Made by a program: the position numbers and the translations under genes. The notes below the pieces were generated by a model. That model had not been told where the DNA came from and did no database searches. It worked only from the letters and a program-made list of their open reading frames with translations. From assembly GCA_030407315.1 (NCBI GenBank), contig JALQPE010000164.1:1-64000 (forward strand): a stretch of 64,000 bases of DNA. The letters are read 5' to 3'. The DNA comes from Asparagopsis taxiformis (taxonomy: Eukaryota; Rhodophyta; Florideophyceae; Bonnemaisoniales; Bonnemaisoniaceae). This document shows positions 10,857 to 22,445 of this stretch, piece after piece; positions within the stretch are counted from its first letter, which is position 1, and every line of letters starts with the position of its first letter.

Positions 10857-11150
10857 CGTCTGTGTTCTCGGAAATGGACGCGGACGTCCACAACCTCTAG
10901 TACACCTAGTATACTAGGCGGACGTCCATGTTCTCCAGTATTTTGGATGTCCGCCTAGAGCCGGACGTCCATGTGGTCCAGTACGTCTAGTATTACTAGG
11001 ACGACATTCATTTTTTCTAGTACCACGGATGTCCCCCTCGGGATGGACTTCCGCCATGTCTAGGTCCACCTAGGACGGGCGCCGGTTCAGAAATTCAAAA
11101 ATTTCGAGCCCAGAAATTTCTGCCGCCGTGCTCGACATGGATGTCCGCAT
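10857..11150. repeat. Outer element terminal repeat and subterminal motifs
   Basis: Begins CGTCTGTGTTCTCGG and matches 50762-51055 in reverse complement. Within 200 bp it holds several GGACGTCC or GGATGTCC octamers alternating with CTAGTAC and CTAGTAT motifs. It then has a short GCCCAGAAATTTCT segment that reappears inside the R repeats. The first 47 bp resemble the opposite element end at 29783 with a handful of mismatches, so this is the terminal inverted repeat. Confidence 0.8.
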
Positions 11151-11169
11151 CCATCACGGCGACCACTCT

Positions 11170-12330
11170 ATTTTCCCTGTCGGTCGACTCCAATTTCGTC
11201 TTTAATTTTTTCATCCTCTCGCTCACACCCCCTTCCTGTTGGTGCTCACCTCCCCCGTACTGTACCTCAAACACCCCAATACCACTCTAGCACGCATTTT
11301 CAGCTACCTATCCCCGTTCCACGGTGCACACCTCCATTCCATACCTACTTTTCTGCTCTACCGTACAGATTTCGTATAACCAGTCCTCATACTACCTCAG
11401 AATAGGGAAAAACACCCCCTATATCCTCGACCATGCTCTCCCCCATCACCTTTGCAACGTATTGTTCTTCAATACCCTCTCTCCTCTACCTTCAACCCCT
11501 CTCCTTCGCCCTCTCCACAAACTTCCCCTGCAGCTTACTCTTCGAAAACCTCTCACTCCCCATCCCGTACCCAACCTGCTCCACCCCTCCCTCCCTCAGC
11601 TGCTCCATGCCCCCCACGCCATCCACATCTTCGATACCGTATACAGCACCACCACCGGCCCACGCTCCCGCTCCCCCGCCGTCTCCCCAGAAACCCCCCC
11701 CGCTCTGAACCACATATGAACCCCCCACTTCGCACCCATCCTCTCACTCCCCTCCCTCCCCAAATACAATAACCCCTTCTTCTCCATCACATCCCCACTC
11801 ACCATAGCCAGAACAGACGCCACCCCCCTTCCCGCTCTTTTCCTCACTTTCCTAAAAAACCCTTCCTCTCGGCGCTTCAACCGCACCCTCCTACGGCCCC
11901 ACCTAAACACCTCCTCCACTCTCACTACCCCAACACCCCGCAGCGTCTCCCCAATCCCCATAATATGCTCGTCGGCACTCCTCTCCGAATCACATTCAAT
12001 CTAAACCCGCACTCCGTACATTTCCACCTCCCCCTGTACCATCCATAGATTCCATCCCCCCACAGAACACATCCTCATACCACAGAACAATTTTCTTCCT
12101 CTCATACCTCATCCTTAAAACCTCCATCTGCTCCATGTAAATTTCGATGTAAATATTTTCTCCACTATGCAATCTCAAACATGTACGAGCCTATGACTTT
12201 CCGCTTTGTCAACCCTGAATATTGGTACTCATGTATTCATAAAATAGGGCCACCCACATCCCTACCCCGTTCTGCAAGCTTTACAACCACCAGACGCATA
12301 CTCCACAACTATAAACAAACACTACTCGCT
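11170..12330. other. Strand-skewed (C-rich on plus) conserved tract
   Basis: A stretch of about 700 bp (11420-12080) that is strongly pyrimidine-rich on the plus strand and corresponds to the purine-rich 49600-50740 in the inner copy. Frames exist on both strands, but neither is preserved between the copies without indels. A short minus-strand segment encodes WKCTECGF (near 12030), also seen in the inner copy. I call no gene here. Confidence 0.5.
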
Positions 12331-12489
12331 ATTTCAGACGACGCGGTACGCAAGTAGCGTAGTCTCAACCTTCCGTGCAGCCTTCCCTGATGCGTACAAG
12401 TGCGAAACACGTCTAGACTACTACTACTACTACGATATAGTATATCAGAAGTGACTGCGGGAATTTTCGGCACAGGAGATGGTGGGCCA

Positions 12490-12590
12490 CCAAATTGATT
12501 TTTCGGAAATTTTAGAATTTCTGGGCTGGCCAGCAGTGCAATCGAGCTGGACATCCACCGGACGTCCATTTCAGGTTGGTCGTGAGAGAG
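12490..12590 (+). repeat. Truncated R repeat
   Basis: Only the distal half of R is present (AGAATTTCTGGGCTGGCCAG, then the two GGACATCC/GGACGTCC octamers). The hairpin half is missing. The equivalent in the inner copy is 49312-49390. Confidence 0.7.
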
Positions 12591-12769
12591 TGGGGCGGGA
12601 CCATGAGGAACAAGGACCAAGACCTGTCCCTGACGTGTTGAGCCTGAAATCGACCCGTCGTTAGGCGCGATTTAGCCTTACAGTTAGTGTTTACAGAAGC
12701 CAGTGACAACCCCACTCGGGGCGGCGGCCGGTGCCTGGGGCCGTTGTGGCCAAATTAGACACCTTGATT
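12591..12769 (+). repeat. Spacer repeat N (about 180 bp)
   Basis: A block joining two R repeats, holding ACAGGTCTTGG, a GACCCGTCG-type motif and a GC-rich GGGGCGGCGGCCGG segment. Other copies: 19160-19337, 43444-43627 (reverse), 43833-44030 (reverse, diverged) and 49127-49311 (reverse). No coding potential is seen. Confidence 0.65.
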
Positions 12770-12935
12770 AGAATTAAAATTTGGGCTATTCTCAAAAACA
12801 TGCACATGTGAACATGTTTTTGAGATGGGGGTGTGCCGTACGGCACAATCGACCGCACAAATCAAGGTTTTTTACAATATTTTTGCTGCCCGAAATTCTA
12901 CAATTTCTGGGCTGGCCAGTAATGCATTAGCTATC
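12770..12935 (+). repeat. R repeat 1
   Basis: Contains the 13-bp-stem hairpin at 12790-12825 (TCTCAAAAACATG paired with CATGTTTTTGAGA) and the 14-bp palindrome GTGCCGTACGGCAC at 12833-12846, then AATTTCTGGGCTGGCCAG. It lacks the terminal GGACGTCC part. Left border of module M1. Confidence 0.85.
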
Positions 12936-14182
12936 TGCTCTAAACCGATTCTAACAAGCAGAAAGAATCCCTCTCCTTCATGACGATGCTCTCGAATTGA
13001 GTGCAATGCAACGGACTCCCTCCAGGAGAACGACAAAGCATCGTCTTTTGCAAGGCATTCCGTACGAAAAATAATCGAAAAACATATTTGACTTTAACCT
13101 AACAGCTATCGCGAGCACCGTACTCAGCTATATTTCCTCTGTAATTTCCTTCCTCCAACCAATCAATAGCCGCTTGGTCACAGGCTTAAAAGCCTTCCAC
13201 TATCTGTCCTATCCATCGAAGACCCTCGGAGGGTTCGATCCAGGCCTTCATCACCCATGATGGGTGTGCAACCCGAGAAATTGAAAATGGAACATATTGC
13301 GACAGGGACGAGATATCATTCAATGAAAGAGAAGTTCTCTTTCGTTTACTTTTTCTAACAAGATTCTAAACGTCTACAAACCCTATGTCGTCCGTCCGTT
13401 TTCATCCCGGAGAGATGTGGATGTGAGGTAAGACGCAGTGGTGATGTCGCGTTGATTCCCACAGACAGAGGTGGAGGAGGTGGCTACGGAGGAAGCCTGG
13501 AGAACTTGTCCGGTACTGACATCTCACATGTTGAGAACATGTGAGATGTCAGTACCCATGGATGAGAAGAAACACATGTTCAGGTCCGGTTCGGATATTC
13601 TTTCCATTAACGGAGGTGGAGGAGGCTAGTGGAAGCCTGGAGAACATGTGAGATGTCAGTACCCATGGATGAGAAGAAAAGCATGTTGAGGTGCGCTTCG
13701 GATATTCGATCCATTAACGGAGGTGGTGGAGGAGGCTATGGTGGAAGCCTGGAGAACATGTGAGATGTCAGTACCCATGGATGAGAAGAAAAGCATGTTG
13801 AGGTGCGCTTCGGATATTCGATCCATTAACGGAGGTGGTGGAGGAGGCTATGGTGGAAGCCTGGAGAAGAATAGAGTAGTCCTATACCCATGGATCACAA
13901 GAAGACGTTGTTGGGCTCCTTTTCGAAGCCCATTCGTCTCTTGAATAAATTTAGCACCCAAATCATATACGATTGCCGAGTTGACACCCCGTATGTCTCG
14001 TTGGTAGAAATAGCAGGGGTTCCACCACTCAGCTGGCGGGAAGTAGTTACTGATTATATGAGATATGGCTTAGCTCCCGCCAAAACCGATAGCTCTGGGC
14101 TCAGGTTCTCCCAAATGTGGTTATACGAATGTGTTCTGACAATGCTAGAAGACGAATATCTGCATCCTGATTTGAATTAAAA
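12780..14182 (+). repeat. Module M1 (1.4 kb, R-bounded)
   Basis: A roughly 1.3-kb module found also at 19351-20640, 20641-21932 and 42170-43430 (reverse). M1 is longer because it holds an extra 105-bp unit. It contains a hairpin with 21-bp arms (13512-13556) and a 105-bp minisatellite encoding Gly-rich GGGGGYGGSLEN in one frame (about 13471-13870). It also has an 82-96 residue plus-strand frame starting at 13890 (MDHKKTLLGSFSKPIR). The frame's last codons differ from the other copies owing to an inserted C near 14112. The protein matches nothing I recognise. Confidence 0.7.
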
Positions 14183-14372
14183 TTTGGGCTATTCTCAAAA
14201 ACATGCACATGTGAACATGTTTTTGAGATGGGGGTGTGCCGTACGGCACAATGGACCGCCCAAATCGATGATTTTTTGCAATTTTTTTGTGCCCGAAATT
14301 TTAGAATTTCTGGGCTGGCCAGCAATGCATCTGAGCTGGACATCCACCGGACGTCCATTTCAGGTTGATCGT
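14171..14372 (+). repeat. R repeat 2
   Basis: Full-length copy: hairpin, GTGCCGTACGGCAC palindrome, TTAGAATTTCTGGGCTGGCC, then GGACATCC and GGACGTCC. It lies downstream of the 3' end of the dioxygenase fusion gene (stop at 14642). Confidence 0.85.
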
Positions 14373-14641
14373 GTATCGTGCACGTCCACACATTACCGGA
14401 AGCATGTAGGCGATGAAGCACGTACAAACCCAATTGTTCTGCTATTTCTACCATAGACCATCGAGTCTAGAGATGTGAGGGAATCGTCCTGGAAATCATG
14501 CTCCAACCCACGAGGAAATGGACAATCTAGTTTGAAAGCATGGAACGGAAGTACATTATACTAGGTTCATAGATTGAAAGTGATAAAGGAGATGATTATA
14601 TTCTCGATAATTGTTTACCAAAGTAGTAGTTGTTAAGCTAT

Positions 14642-17600
14642 CTAGCCGTCGGAAAATTGTTCTTCGTCTTCGTCCTCATCATATTCAGGATCTCCCGGCA
14701 GAATAGGCGTTATCGGCAACCGTGGAGTTGATCTGCTCAAGATGAATTCTTCACCCGGTGTGAGGGTTCTCTTCTTGGGAGCTTCTGTCGTCTTCATCCG
14801 CATGATTCCGAGCTGCCCTGTCTTCGGCCTACGATCTTTCTTGACCGGGATGGGAACAACTGTCTTGTGGCGAACATTGACAGGTGCCGGTTGACTTTGC
14901 CTGGCAGACCGGCGCGGAGCATTGGCGATTACTTCTTCTTCGAATCCCAACCGCCTGATGAAACCAAACGAAACATTGTCGGGAATCGGATACGACGCAT
15001 TCCTGAAATACGTGTGATACCTCGTTGTCGTGTGTGACACAACTCTGTCGACATGCCCTGCCCCGGCATGTTGTACATGGCTGTGACCGATGAAGACTGA
15101 ACGTGGCGGAACGATTAACTTCTTCAGCTTCATCGTCTTGGCGTACATATCTAATTCCAGCGCTTTGGAAAAGACGTACTTGTGGGACCCTGGACACACC
15201 CAGATAGGGAATGGGTCATCTCCGTTGGCAATAACAAAGTAACCCGGAAGTTGATCTTTGCGGTCGCGAGGAGGAACAGGGAAATCATTGTGTGGGACCT
15301 GCCGAGGACACCCCTTTCCCGTTATCAAAAACCGTCCCCCAGATGCCGGCATGACAAGTTTTTCTCCCGGTAAACCGCACTCCTCCAGCCCTATCAGCCG
15401 GACAAGGATTCCCAACCACACATCCAGCAGGGCTCGCCGCGTCACAAACTTGAACCGGTCGATATGCGTCTCATCGTTCTCGGCATAGTCAACCAGGCAG
15501 TGGCGCGTAGACGTGAAGCGAGCCCTCCCCTCATTCCGGTTCTTCTCATCTGTTTCATCGTCCCCCGTATTGACAATGGGACTCCACAGCTGCCGGTTCC
15601 CAGGGTCCTTGTGCACCTCCTCCCCCTCCCATGTTCCCAAGAAGTACCGAAACAATTCCTGGTTAGGAATTTCTTCCATGAGACCCAAGTCAAATGGGAA
15701 CTTGTCCGACGCATCGAGGTAGCTTACATCCGCGAAATTGTGCATCACCGTATACCCTCGCTCGTTGATTTCCGTTCGGCAATTGTGGAAGTACGCCATA
15801 CCAGTGCCGGCCTCATACGAATCCTTCCAGCTTGTAGACATTCGCGCAACCTGAGCGAAGTCCAGCCTCGAGGGTAGAAACGTCGATGTAGGCTCACACA
15901 TCGCCTTGGCAGCCATCTTCCACGCTGCGAAAAACATCGGATAGATGGTCTCGATCTCGAAAACAAGATGACGAGCCCGATGTTGTTCCGGAATATGCAG
16001 CCCCTCAAACACAGGGTCCATCGCCACTTGCTTCAAATACCTCACCTCTCTGCCCTCCTCATCGATTTCCACACTCTCCAATAACAACCTGAGCTCAATC
16101 GGGGGCAGACAGCCAACCCTCACCGATGCGATGACGTCCGCGGGACGCTGCGCCAGATGATGCCCTTCGGCTCGGTCTTTGACTTCGAAATCGTCAGGAA
16201 GAGATGGCATACGGTCGTCGAACAGGAGGTCGTGTTCAGATGGAGAGTCACGAACGATGTAACCGTCTTCATCGACTTCCACTCCTTCCGGAACAGTGAA
16301 TGTAATTGTCACTTCGCGGACCCCCTTGCTTTCGACTTGGCCCTTGTCTGCACCCTGTTTGTCTTCCTCGTCCGAAGCGGTATGGACAGATTCTTGGTTG
16401 GAGGGAGTCGCACCAGCACGTTGGTTATCTTGGGGGACAATCTCAACGGCAGAATCGGGGGAACGGGCGGAGTCTTCGTCACCCTCATCACCGGAACAGT
16501 GGCTTGTTGTTGATCGGTGGGTTTATCAACAACGGCCTGCTCTTCTTCCCCGGCGGATTGTTGTACCACAACCGGCTCTTCTTCCTCGAGGCGTGTGCTC
16601 CCCGTCGAGCGAAGTCGCTGTGAACGGCGGCGGATGCCATGCGAAGCAGGCTCATGTTCGACATTCCGCTGCTTCTTGTGAGTGAGTCTCACATTGGCAG
16701 CGGAAGGGCGGCGTTTGCGTCGAGCCTTAGTCTTCTTCTTCAATGTCGGATTGAAAAACTCTTTCAAGTTCGTTTCCAAATCCTGTAAACGCGTGGTTCT
16801 CCGTCGCATTCGAACCTCACTGCTCCGGTCGTCCCCTCTATACATTGCAATGGCATTGGTGAGATGCCATTGCAACTCCTTCGGCTGCTTAACCGACCCA
16901 ATTGCCATCTCTGTGCTCAGAAATGACTTGCGCATAATACTCTTTGGGCGCCCATACGCAGCGTACAGAGAATTTGCTATTGCAGTCACGCGACGGACGT
17001 ATGTATAGAAGTCGTTCACGTCAAAGCGTCCATCCGGACGTCCACCATGAGCAGGGTTCAAGTACTCCGAAAGACCACGCAAGACGAAGACAAAGTTTTC
17101 TTCCAGCAACTCGCGCACTATCTTGTGGTCCAGGTGCGTTATCCCAATCTCGTTGCGGCGCTCGGAATTGTTCAGCTCACGCAACACTTCGTCGAGAACA
17201 GGATGCTTCAGCGTTGCTATAGCCAAACGCGTCCACCGCCGGGCCGTGTTCGTTGAATTCATCATCCCCATGAACTGCGCCTCGAACAATGTTCGGATGA
17301 CATCAGACTCACGCAAGTCGCCAGCGTTTTCCACGTTATTTGCAACAGCAATCGTACGGATGAACTGCTGGATGGACGACAAGATTCGAACCAGGGAGCG
17401 CTCCGTCAGTTGCGTCCCAGTCGTATGGTTCGACTCTGCACTCTTGTGGATGATCTCATGAGGCTGAAGATCACTGTTGTCCTTGCGGCGAAGGTAGTAC
17501 ACATCCAGAGGCTGAGTAACCCAGCGCAAGCGGTTTGCGTCCTGTGGCAGCTTGGTTCTGTGCATACGGGTGAGGCGCGTGAAGTCATCGGCAATGCTAT

Positions 17601-18597
17601 GCATAGCATTGAGACGATGCAGTCCGTCGATCACGGTCACGTTCGCATTGGCATGGAATTTGCCATTCTGGAACAGACGCGTGTCGGCGGGCAGATGCGT
17701 GTTCTGCGACCTCAGCACCGTCACAGTGATACGCGAAGAGCTCACATACCCCACAGCCAACATATTGTTGCGCAGGTCCTCCACGTGGTCTTCTTTCACA
17801 TCCCGAAGGGTCACGGCCGGTTCCACTAGCTGCCTCACCAACACAGTCGCTCCTTCTCCGACGTAATCCGACGTCACAAACTTGGGCACCGTAATTTGCG
17901 TCCCCTGCTGCTCACGAATGCTTTCCGCCACCTCCGGTTCGTCGTCCACCTCGGTTACGTCCTGCGTAGTAGCTTCGGTGACGTTGGAGCGAGCAGGGTG
18001 CTTCGTGCCTCCACTGGAGGCTCTAGCAGAGCGAGCAGGGCGCTTCGTGCCTCCCGAAACCGGGACGGAGCGTGCTGGATGCTTCGTACCCCCCGAACCA
18101 GTGATTTCGCCTGCCGGACCGGTACTGGGCATCCGTCCCGAGCTGGCCTGGTTCGTCGCTGCGTTGAAGTTTGACGCTGCAGCAGGGGTACGAATGTCGC
18201 TAGGGCCATCCTCCGCAGCGGGGCGCATCATCCGAGTATCCCAAGGGTAAAACGCCGCGGCGTATGCTCCACCCATCGTCTCCGGCGGTCCCTCGGCGCC
18301 ATCAAACATGTACGGGAACGGGAGGTCCTTGAACTTGTCCTTAGTCGCAATGTTGCGCACGACGATGTAGTCCGCCTCGTCGGTTTCCGGCAGCTTGTGG
18401 TTGTGCAGCGTGCGCGGAAGGCCAACATCGCCACCAGCAGTGCTCACCGAAGCCGTCCCAATATGCACAGCCGCACCGTCCACGTCCGCAAACAAATTGA
18501 CATCGACGCCGCGCTTGAGTCCGCGCGACTCCGCTGACGCGCTCACTTGATCGCCGCAAACCGTTGAAAACAAACTGCTGAAATGCGTATCCGCCAT
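14642..18597 (-). pseudogene. ParB-like / 2OG-Fe(II) dioxygenase fusion, outer copy
   Basis: Start chosen at the ATG in ACCATGGCGG (18597), conserved in the inner copy; upstream codons in the same frame have no ATG. The N-terminal 200 residues are low-complexity with GGTKHPARS repeats. A ParB/sulfiredoxin-type domain follows (VTVIDGLHRLNAM is the GxHR-like motif), then a basic region and an acidic linker. The C-terminal domain has the 2-oxoglutarate oxygenase pattern: VPHNDFP (His-x-Asp), VCPGSH, and HVQHAGAGH with the third iron ligand. A missing C near 16495 breaks the frame between the two domains. 3956 nt plus that base gives 1319 codons, consistent with one continuous ancestral gene. Substrate unknown; DNA, histone or tRNA oxidation are all possible. 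Confidence 0.8.
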
Positions 18598-18950
18598 GGT
18601 TGTTGAGTTGGAAAGGAAAAGAGATGGTTGACGTTGACGTATTGGAGTGATGTGGATGGTAGGTTTCACGTTGCGTTGAAGAACGGTCGTGAACGCCAAT
18701 CGCTGGAAATAATAACACAATAGAACCGAAATTTTGTTAGGTACAGACCTATCGTGACCGCTGGAATGCAAGAGAGGCAATCGAGATGTGAGTGTCCGTT
18801 CGGAACGGGCCCGAGTCGGGCTCTCGAAACCTGACGAGGTGGCGTGAAGCAGGCAGTGTCCTTGATGTGTAATGTGTTAAAATTACAGCTGTCAAGCTAG
18901 GCGGCTTTTGGGGCGGCTGCGAGCACCCCTTTATCCGGGGAACACCCTGA

Positions 18951-19160
18951 TTTGAGTTAAAAATTGGGGTATTCTCAAAAACATGCACATGTGAACATGT
19001 TTTTGAGATGGGGGTGTGCCGTACGGCACAATCGACCCGCCCAAATCGATGTTTTTGCAATATTTTTTTGTGCCCGAAATTTTAGAATTTCTGGGCTGGC
19101 CAGCAGTGCAATCGAGCTGGACATCCACCGGACGTCCATTTCAGGTTGGTCGTGAGAGAG
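18951..19160 (+). repeat. R repeat 3
   Basis: Full-length copy lying about 350 bp upstream of the ATG of the minus-strand dioxygenase fusion. The equivalent in the inner element is 44128-44337. Confidence 0.85.
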
Positions 19161-19337
19161 TGAGGCGGGACCATGATGGAACAAGGACCAAGACCTGTCC
19201 CTGACGTGTTGAGCCTGAAATCGACCCGTCGTTAGGCGCGATTTAGCTTTACAGTTAGTGTTTACAGAAGCCAGTGACAACCCCACTCGGGGCGGCGGCC
19301 GGTGCCTGGGGCCGTTGTGGCCAAATTAGACACCTTG
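19160..19337 (+). repeat. Spacer repeat N, second copy
   Basis: Nearly identical to 12591-12769 and, like it, sits between an R distal end and the next R hairpin. Confidence 0.65.
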
Positions 19338-19500
19338 ATTAGAATTAAAATTTGGGCTATTCTCAAAAACATGCACATGTGAACATGTTTTTGAGATGGG
19401 GGTGTGCCGTACGGCACAATCGACCGCACAAATCAAGGTTTTTTACAATATTTTTGCTGCCCGAAATTCTACAATTTCTGGGCTGGCCAGTAATGCATTA
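19338..19500 (+). repeat. R repeat 4
   Basis: The same short form as R1 without the GGACGTCC end; it opens module M2. Confidence 0.8.
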
Positions 19501-20640
19501 GCTATCTGCTCTAAACCGATTCTAACAAGCAGAAAGAATCCTCTCCTTCATGACGATGCTCTCGAATTGAGTGCAATGCAACGGACTCCCTCCAGGAGAA
19601 CGACAAAGCATCGTCTTTTGCAGGCATTTCCGTACGAAAAATAATCGAAAAACATATTTGACTTTAACCTAACAGCTATCGCGAGCACCGTACTCAGCTA
19701 TATTTCCTCTGTAATTTCCTTCCTCCAACCAATCAATAGCCGCTTGGTCACAGGCTTAAAAGCCTTCCACTATCTGTCCTATCCATCGAAGACCCTCGGA
19801 GGGTTCGATCCAGGCTTCATCACCCATGATGGGTGTGCAACCCGAGAAATTGAAAATGGAACATATTGCGACAGGGACGAGATATCATTCAATGAAAGAG
19901 AAGTTCTCTTTCGTTTACTTTTTTCTAACAAGATTCTAAACGTCTACAACCCTATGTCGTCCGTCCGTTTTCATCCCGGAGAGATGTGGATGTGAGGTAA
20001 GACGCAGTGGTGATGTCGCGTTGATTCCCACAGACGGAGGTGGAGGAGGTGGCTACGGAGGAAGCCTGGAGAACTTGTCCGGTACTGACATCTCACATGT
20101 TGAGAACATGTGAGATGTCAGTACCCATGGATGAGAAGAAACACATGTTCAGGTCCGGTTCGGATATTCTTTCCATTAACGGAGGTGGAGGAGGCTATGG
20201 TGGAAGCCTGGAGAACATGTGAGATGTCAGTACCCATGGATGAGAAGAAAAGCATGTTGAGGTGCGCTTCGGATATTCGATCCATTAACGGAGGTGGTGG
20301 AGGAGGCTATGGTGGAAGCCTGGAGAAGAATAGAGTAGTCCTATACCCATGGATCACAAGAAGACGTTGTTGGGCTCCTTTTCGAAGCCCATTCGTCTCT
20401 TGAATAAATTTAGCACCCAAATCATATACGATTGCCGAGTTGACACCCCGTATGTCTCGTTGGTAGAAATAGCAGGGGTTCCACCACTCAGCTGGCGGGA
20501 AGTAGTTACTGATTATATGAGATATGGCTTAGCTCCCGCCAAAACCGATAGCTCTGGGCTCAGGTTCTCCAAATGTGGTTATACGAATGTGTTCTGACAA
20601 TGCTAGAAGACGAATATCTGCATCCTGATTTGAATTAAAA
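19351..20640 (+). repeat. Module M2, first of a tandem pair
   Basis: 1290-bp module, directly repeated as M3. It holds the 21-bp-arm hairpin at 20081-20125 and two units of the 105-bp minisatellite. A small frame at 20349-20597 encodes the 82-residue MDHKKTLLGS protein, ending KCGYTNVF. Another frame at 19744-19995 is interrupted in sister copies and is probably not a gene. Confidence 0.75.
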
Positions 20641-20792
20641 TTTGGGCTATTCTCAAAAACATGCACATGTGAACATGTTTTTGAGATGGGGGTGTGGCGT
20701 ACGGCACAATCGACCGCACAAATCAAGGTTTTTTACAATATTTTTGCTGCCCGAAATTCTACAATTTCTGGGCTGGCCAGTAATGCATTAGC
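20629..20792 (+). repeat. R repeat 5
   Basis: Short-form R at the joint between M2 and M3; its palindrome is altered by one base (GTGGCGTACGGCAC). Confidence 0.8.
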
Positions 20793-21932
20793 TATCTGCT
20801 CTAAACCGATTCTAACAAGCAGAAAGAATCCTCTCCTTCATGACGATGCTCTCGAATTGAGTGCAATGCAACGGACTCCCTCCAGGAGAACGACAAAGCA
20901 TCGTCTTTTGCAAGGCATTTCCGTACGAAAAATAATCGAAAAACATATTTGACTTTAACCTAACAGCTATCGCGAGCACCGTACTCAGCTATATTTCCTC
21001 TGTAATTTCCTTCCTCCAACCAATCAATAGCCGCTTGGTCACAGGCTTAAAAGCCTTCCACTATCTGTCCTATCCATCGAAGACCCTCGGAGGGTTCGAT
21101 CCAGGCCTTCATCACCCATGATGGGTGTGCAACCCGAGAAATTGAAAATGGAACATATTGCGACAGGGACGAGATATCATTCAATGAAAGAGAAGTTCTC
21201 TTTCGTTTACTTTTTTCTAACAAGATTCTAAACGTCTACAAACCCTATGTCGTCCGTCCGTTTTCATCCCGGAGAGATGTGGATGTGAGGTAAGACGCAG
21301 TGGTGATGTCGCGTTGATTCCCACAGACGGAGGTGGAGGAGGTGGCTACGGAGGAAGCCTGGAGAACTTGTCCGTACTGACATCTCACATGTTGAGAACA
21401 TGTGAGATGTCAGTACCCATGGATGAGAAGAAACACATGTTCAGGTCCGGTTCGGATATTCTTTCCATTAACGGAGGTGGAGGAGGCTATGGTGGAAGCC
21501 TGGAGAACATGTGAGATGTCAGTACCCATGGATGAGAAGAAAAGCATGTTGAGGTGCGCTTCGGATATTCGATCCATTAACGGAGGTGGTGGAGGAGGCT
21601 ATGGTGGAAGCCTGGAGAAGAATAGAGTAGTCCTATACCCATGGATCACAAGAAGACGTTGTTGGGCTCCTTTTCGAAGCCCATTCGTCTCTTGAATAAA
21701 TTTAGCACCCAAATCATATACGATTGCCGAGTTGACACCCCGTATGTCTCGTTGGTAGAAATAGCAGGGGTTCCACCACTCAGCTGGCGGGAAGTAGTTA
21801 CTGATTATATGAGATATGGCTTAGCTCCCGCCAAAACCGATAGCTCTGGGCTCAGGTTCTCCAAATGTGGTTATACGAATGTGTTCTGACAATGCTAGAA
21901 GACGAATATCTGCATCCTGATTTGAATTAAAA
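20641..21932 (+). repeat. Module M3, second of a tandem pair
   Basis: Near-identical to M2 (period about 1291 bp). The hairpin is at 21374-21416, and the 82-residue frame is repeated at 21641-21889 without visible change in the protein. The inner element carries only one module here (42170-43430), so the pair arose by local duplication or was lost by one in the inner copy. Confidence 0.75.
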
Positions 21933-22096
21933 TTTGGGCTATTCTCAAAAACATGCACATGTGAACATGTTTTTGAGATGGGGGTGTGCCGTACGGCACA
22001 ATCGACCGCCCAAATCGTTGATTTTTGCAAGATTTTTTGTGCCCGAAATTTTAGAATTTCTGGGCTGGCCAGCAATGCATCTGAGCTGGACATCCC
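21920..22096 (+). repeat. R repeat 6
   Basis: R copy just upstream of the methylase-SET gene, in opposite orientation to R7 on the other side of that gene, so the gene is bracketed by inverted R repeats with their GGAC..CC ends facing inward. This copy ends at GGACATCCCC and lacks the GGACGTCC octamer. Confidence 0.8.
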
Positions 22097-22158
22097 CATG
22101 TCCAGTGGCCGTCCGGATGTCGCTCACCTGGTAAGCGTGATGCACCTGTGACAACCTA

Positions 22159-22188
22159 TGTGACTGCAGTCACAGCCGCCATGGCGGC
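22159..22188. promoter_or_regulatory. Two adjoining palindromes upstream of methylase-SET
   Basis: A perfect 16-bp palindrome (TGTGACTGCAGTCACA, 22159-22174) directly abuts a perfect 14-bp palindrome (GCCGCCATGGCGGC, 22175-22188), 258 bp before the ATG. Both are present unchanged in the inner copy at 41908-41937. They could be operator sites for a dimeric regulator or methylation targets; the function is inferred only from position. Confidence 0.5.
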
Positions 22189-22445
22189 CGTGCAGTACAA
22201 CACTCAAAGACAGGGAATCACAATCTTTTTAAACTTTTTCTCTACCACGTATCCGTCACAACTTATTACCTACACCGGTTACGGGTTTCAAGACCTTTCC
22301 ATTGCTGTGTACCCGTATACTCTGTTCCGTTCGATATCAACCAGTGTTCCTCACGAAAGAGTGCAAACGTCACGAGATACGTCGTCAAATTTGACTGTCT
22401 CGCCGAGCGGTCGCCATCCTGTACCGAATTTCCACTCATTCCATT

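Noticed and set aside
14642..16312. Separate dioxygenase gene starting at 16312
   Set aside because: There is no ATG at that start, and the inner copy reads through from the ParB-like domain without a break there.
19744..19995. 83-codon frame in module M2
   Set aside because: Interrupted by small indels in M1 and M3 and changed in M4, unlike the 82-codon MDHKKTLLGS frame.
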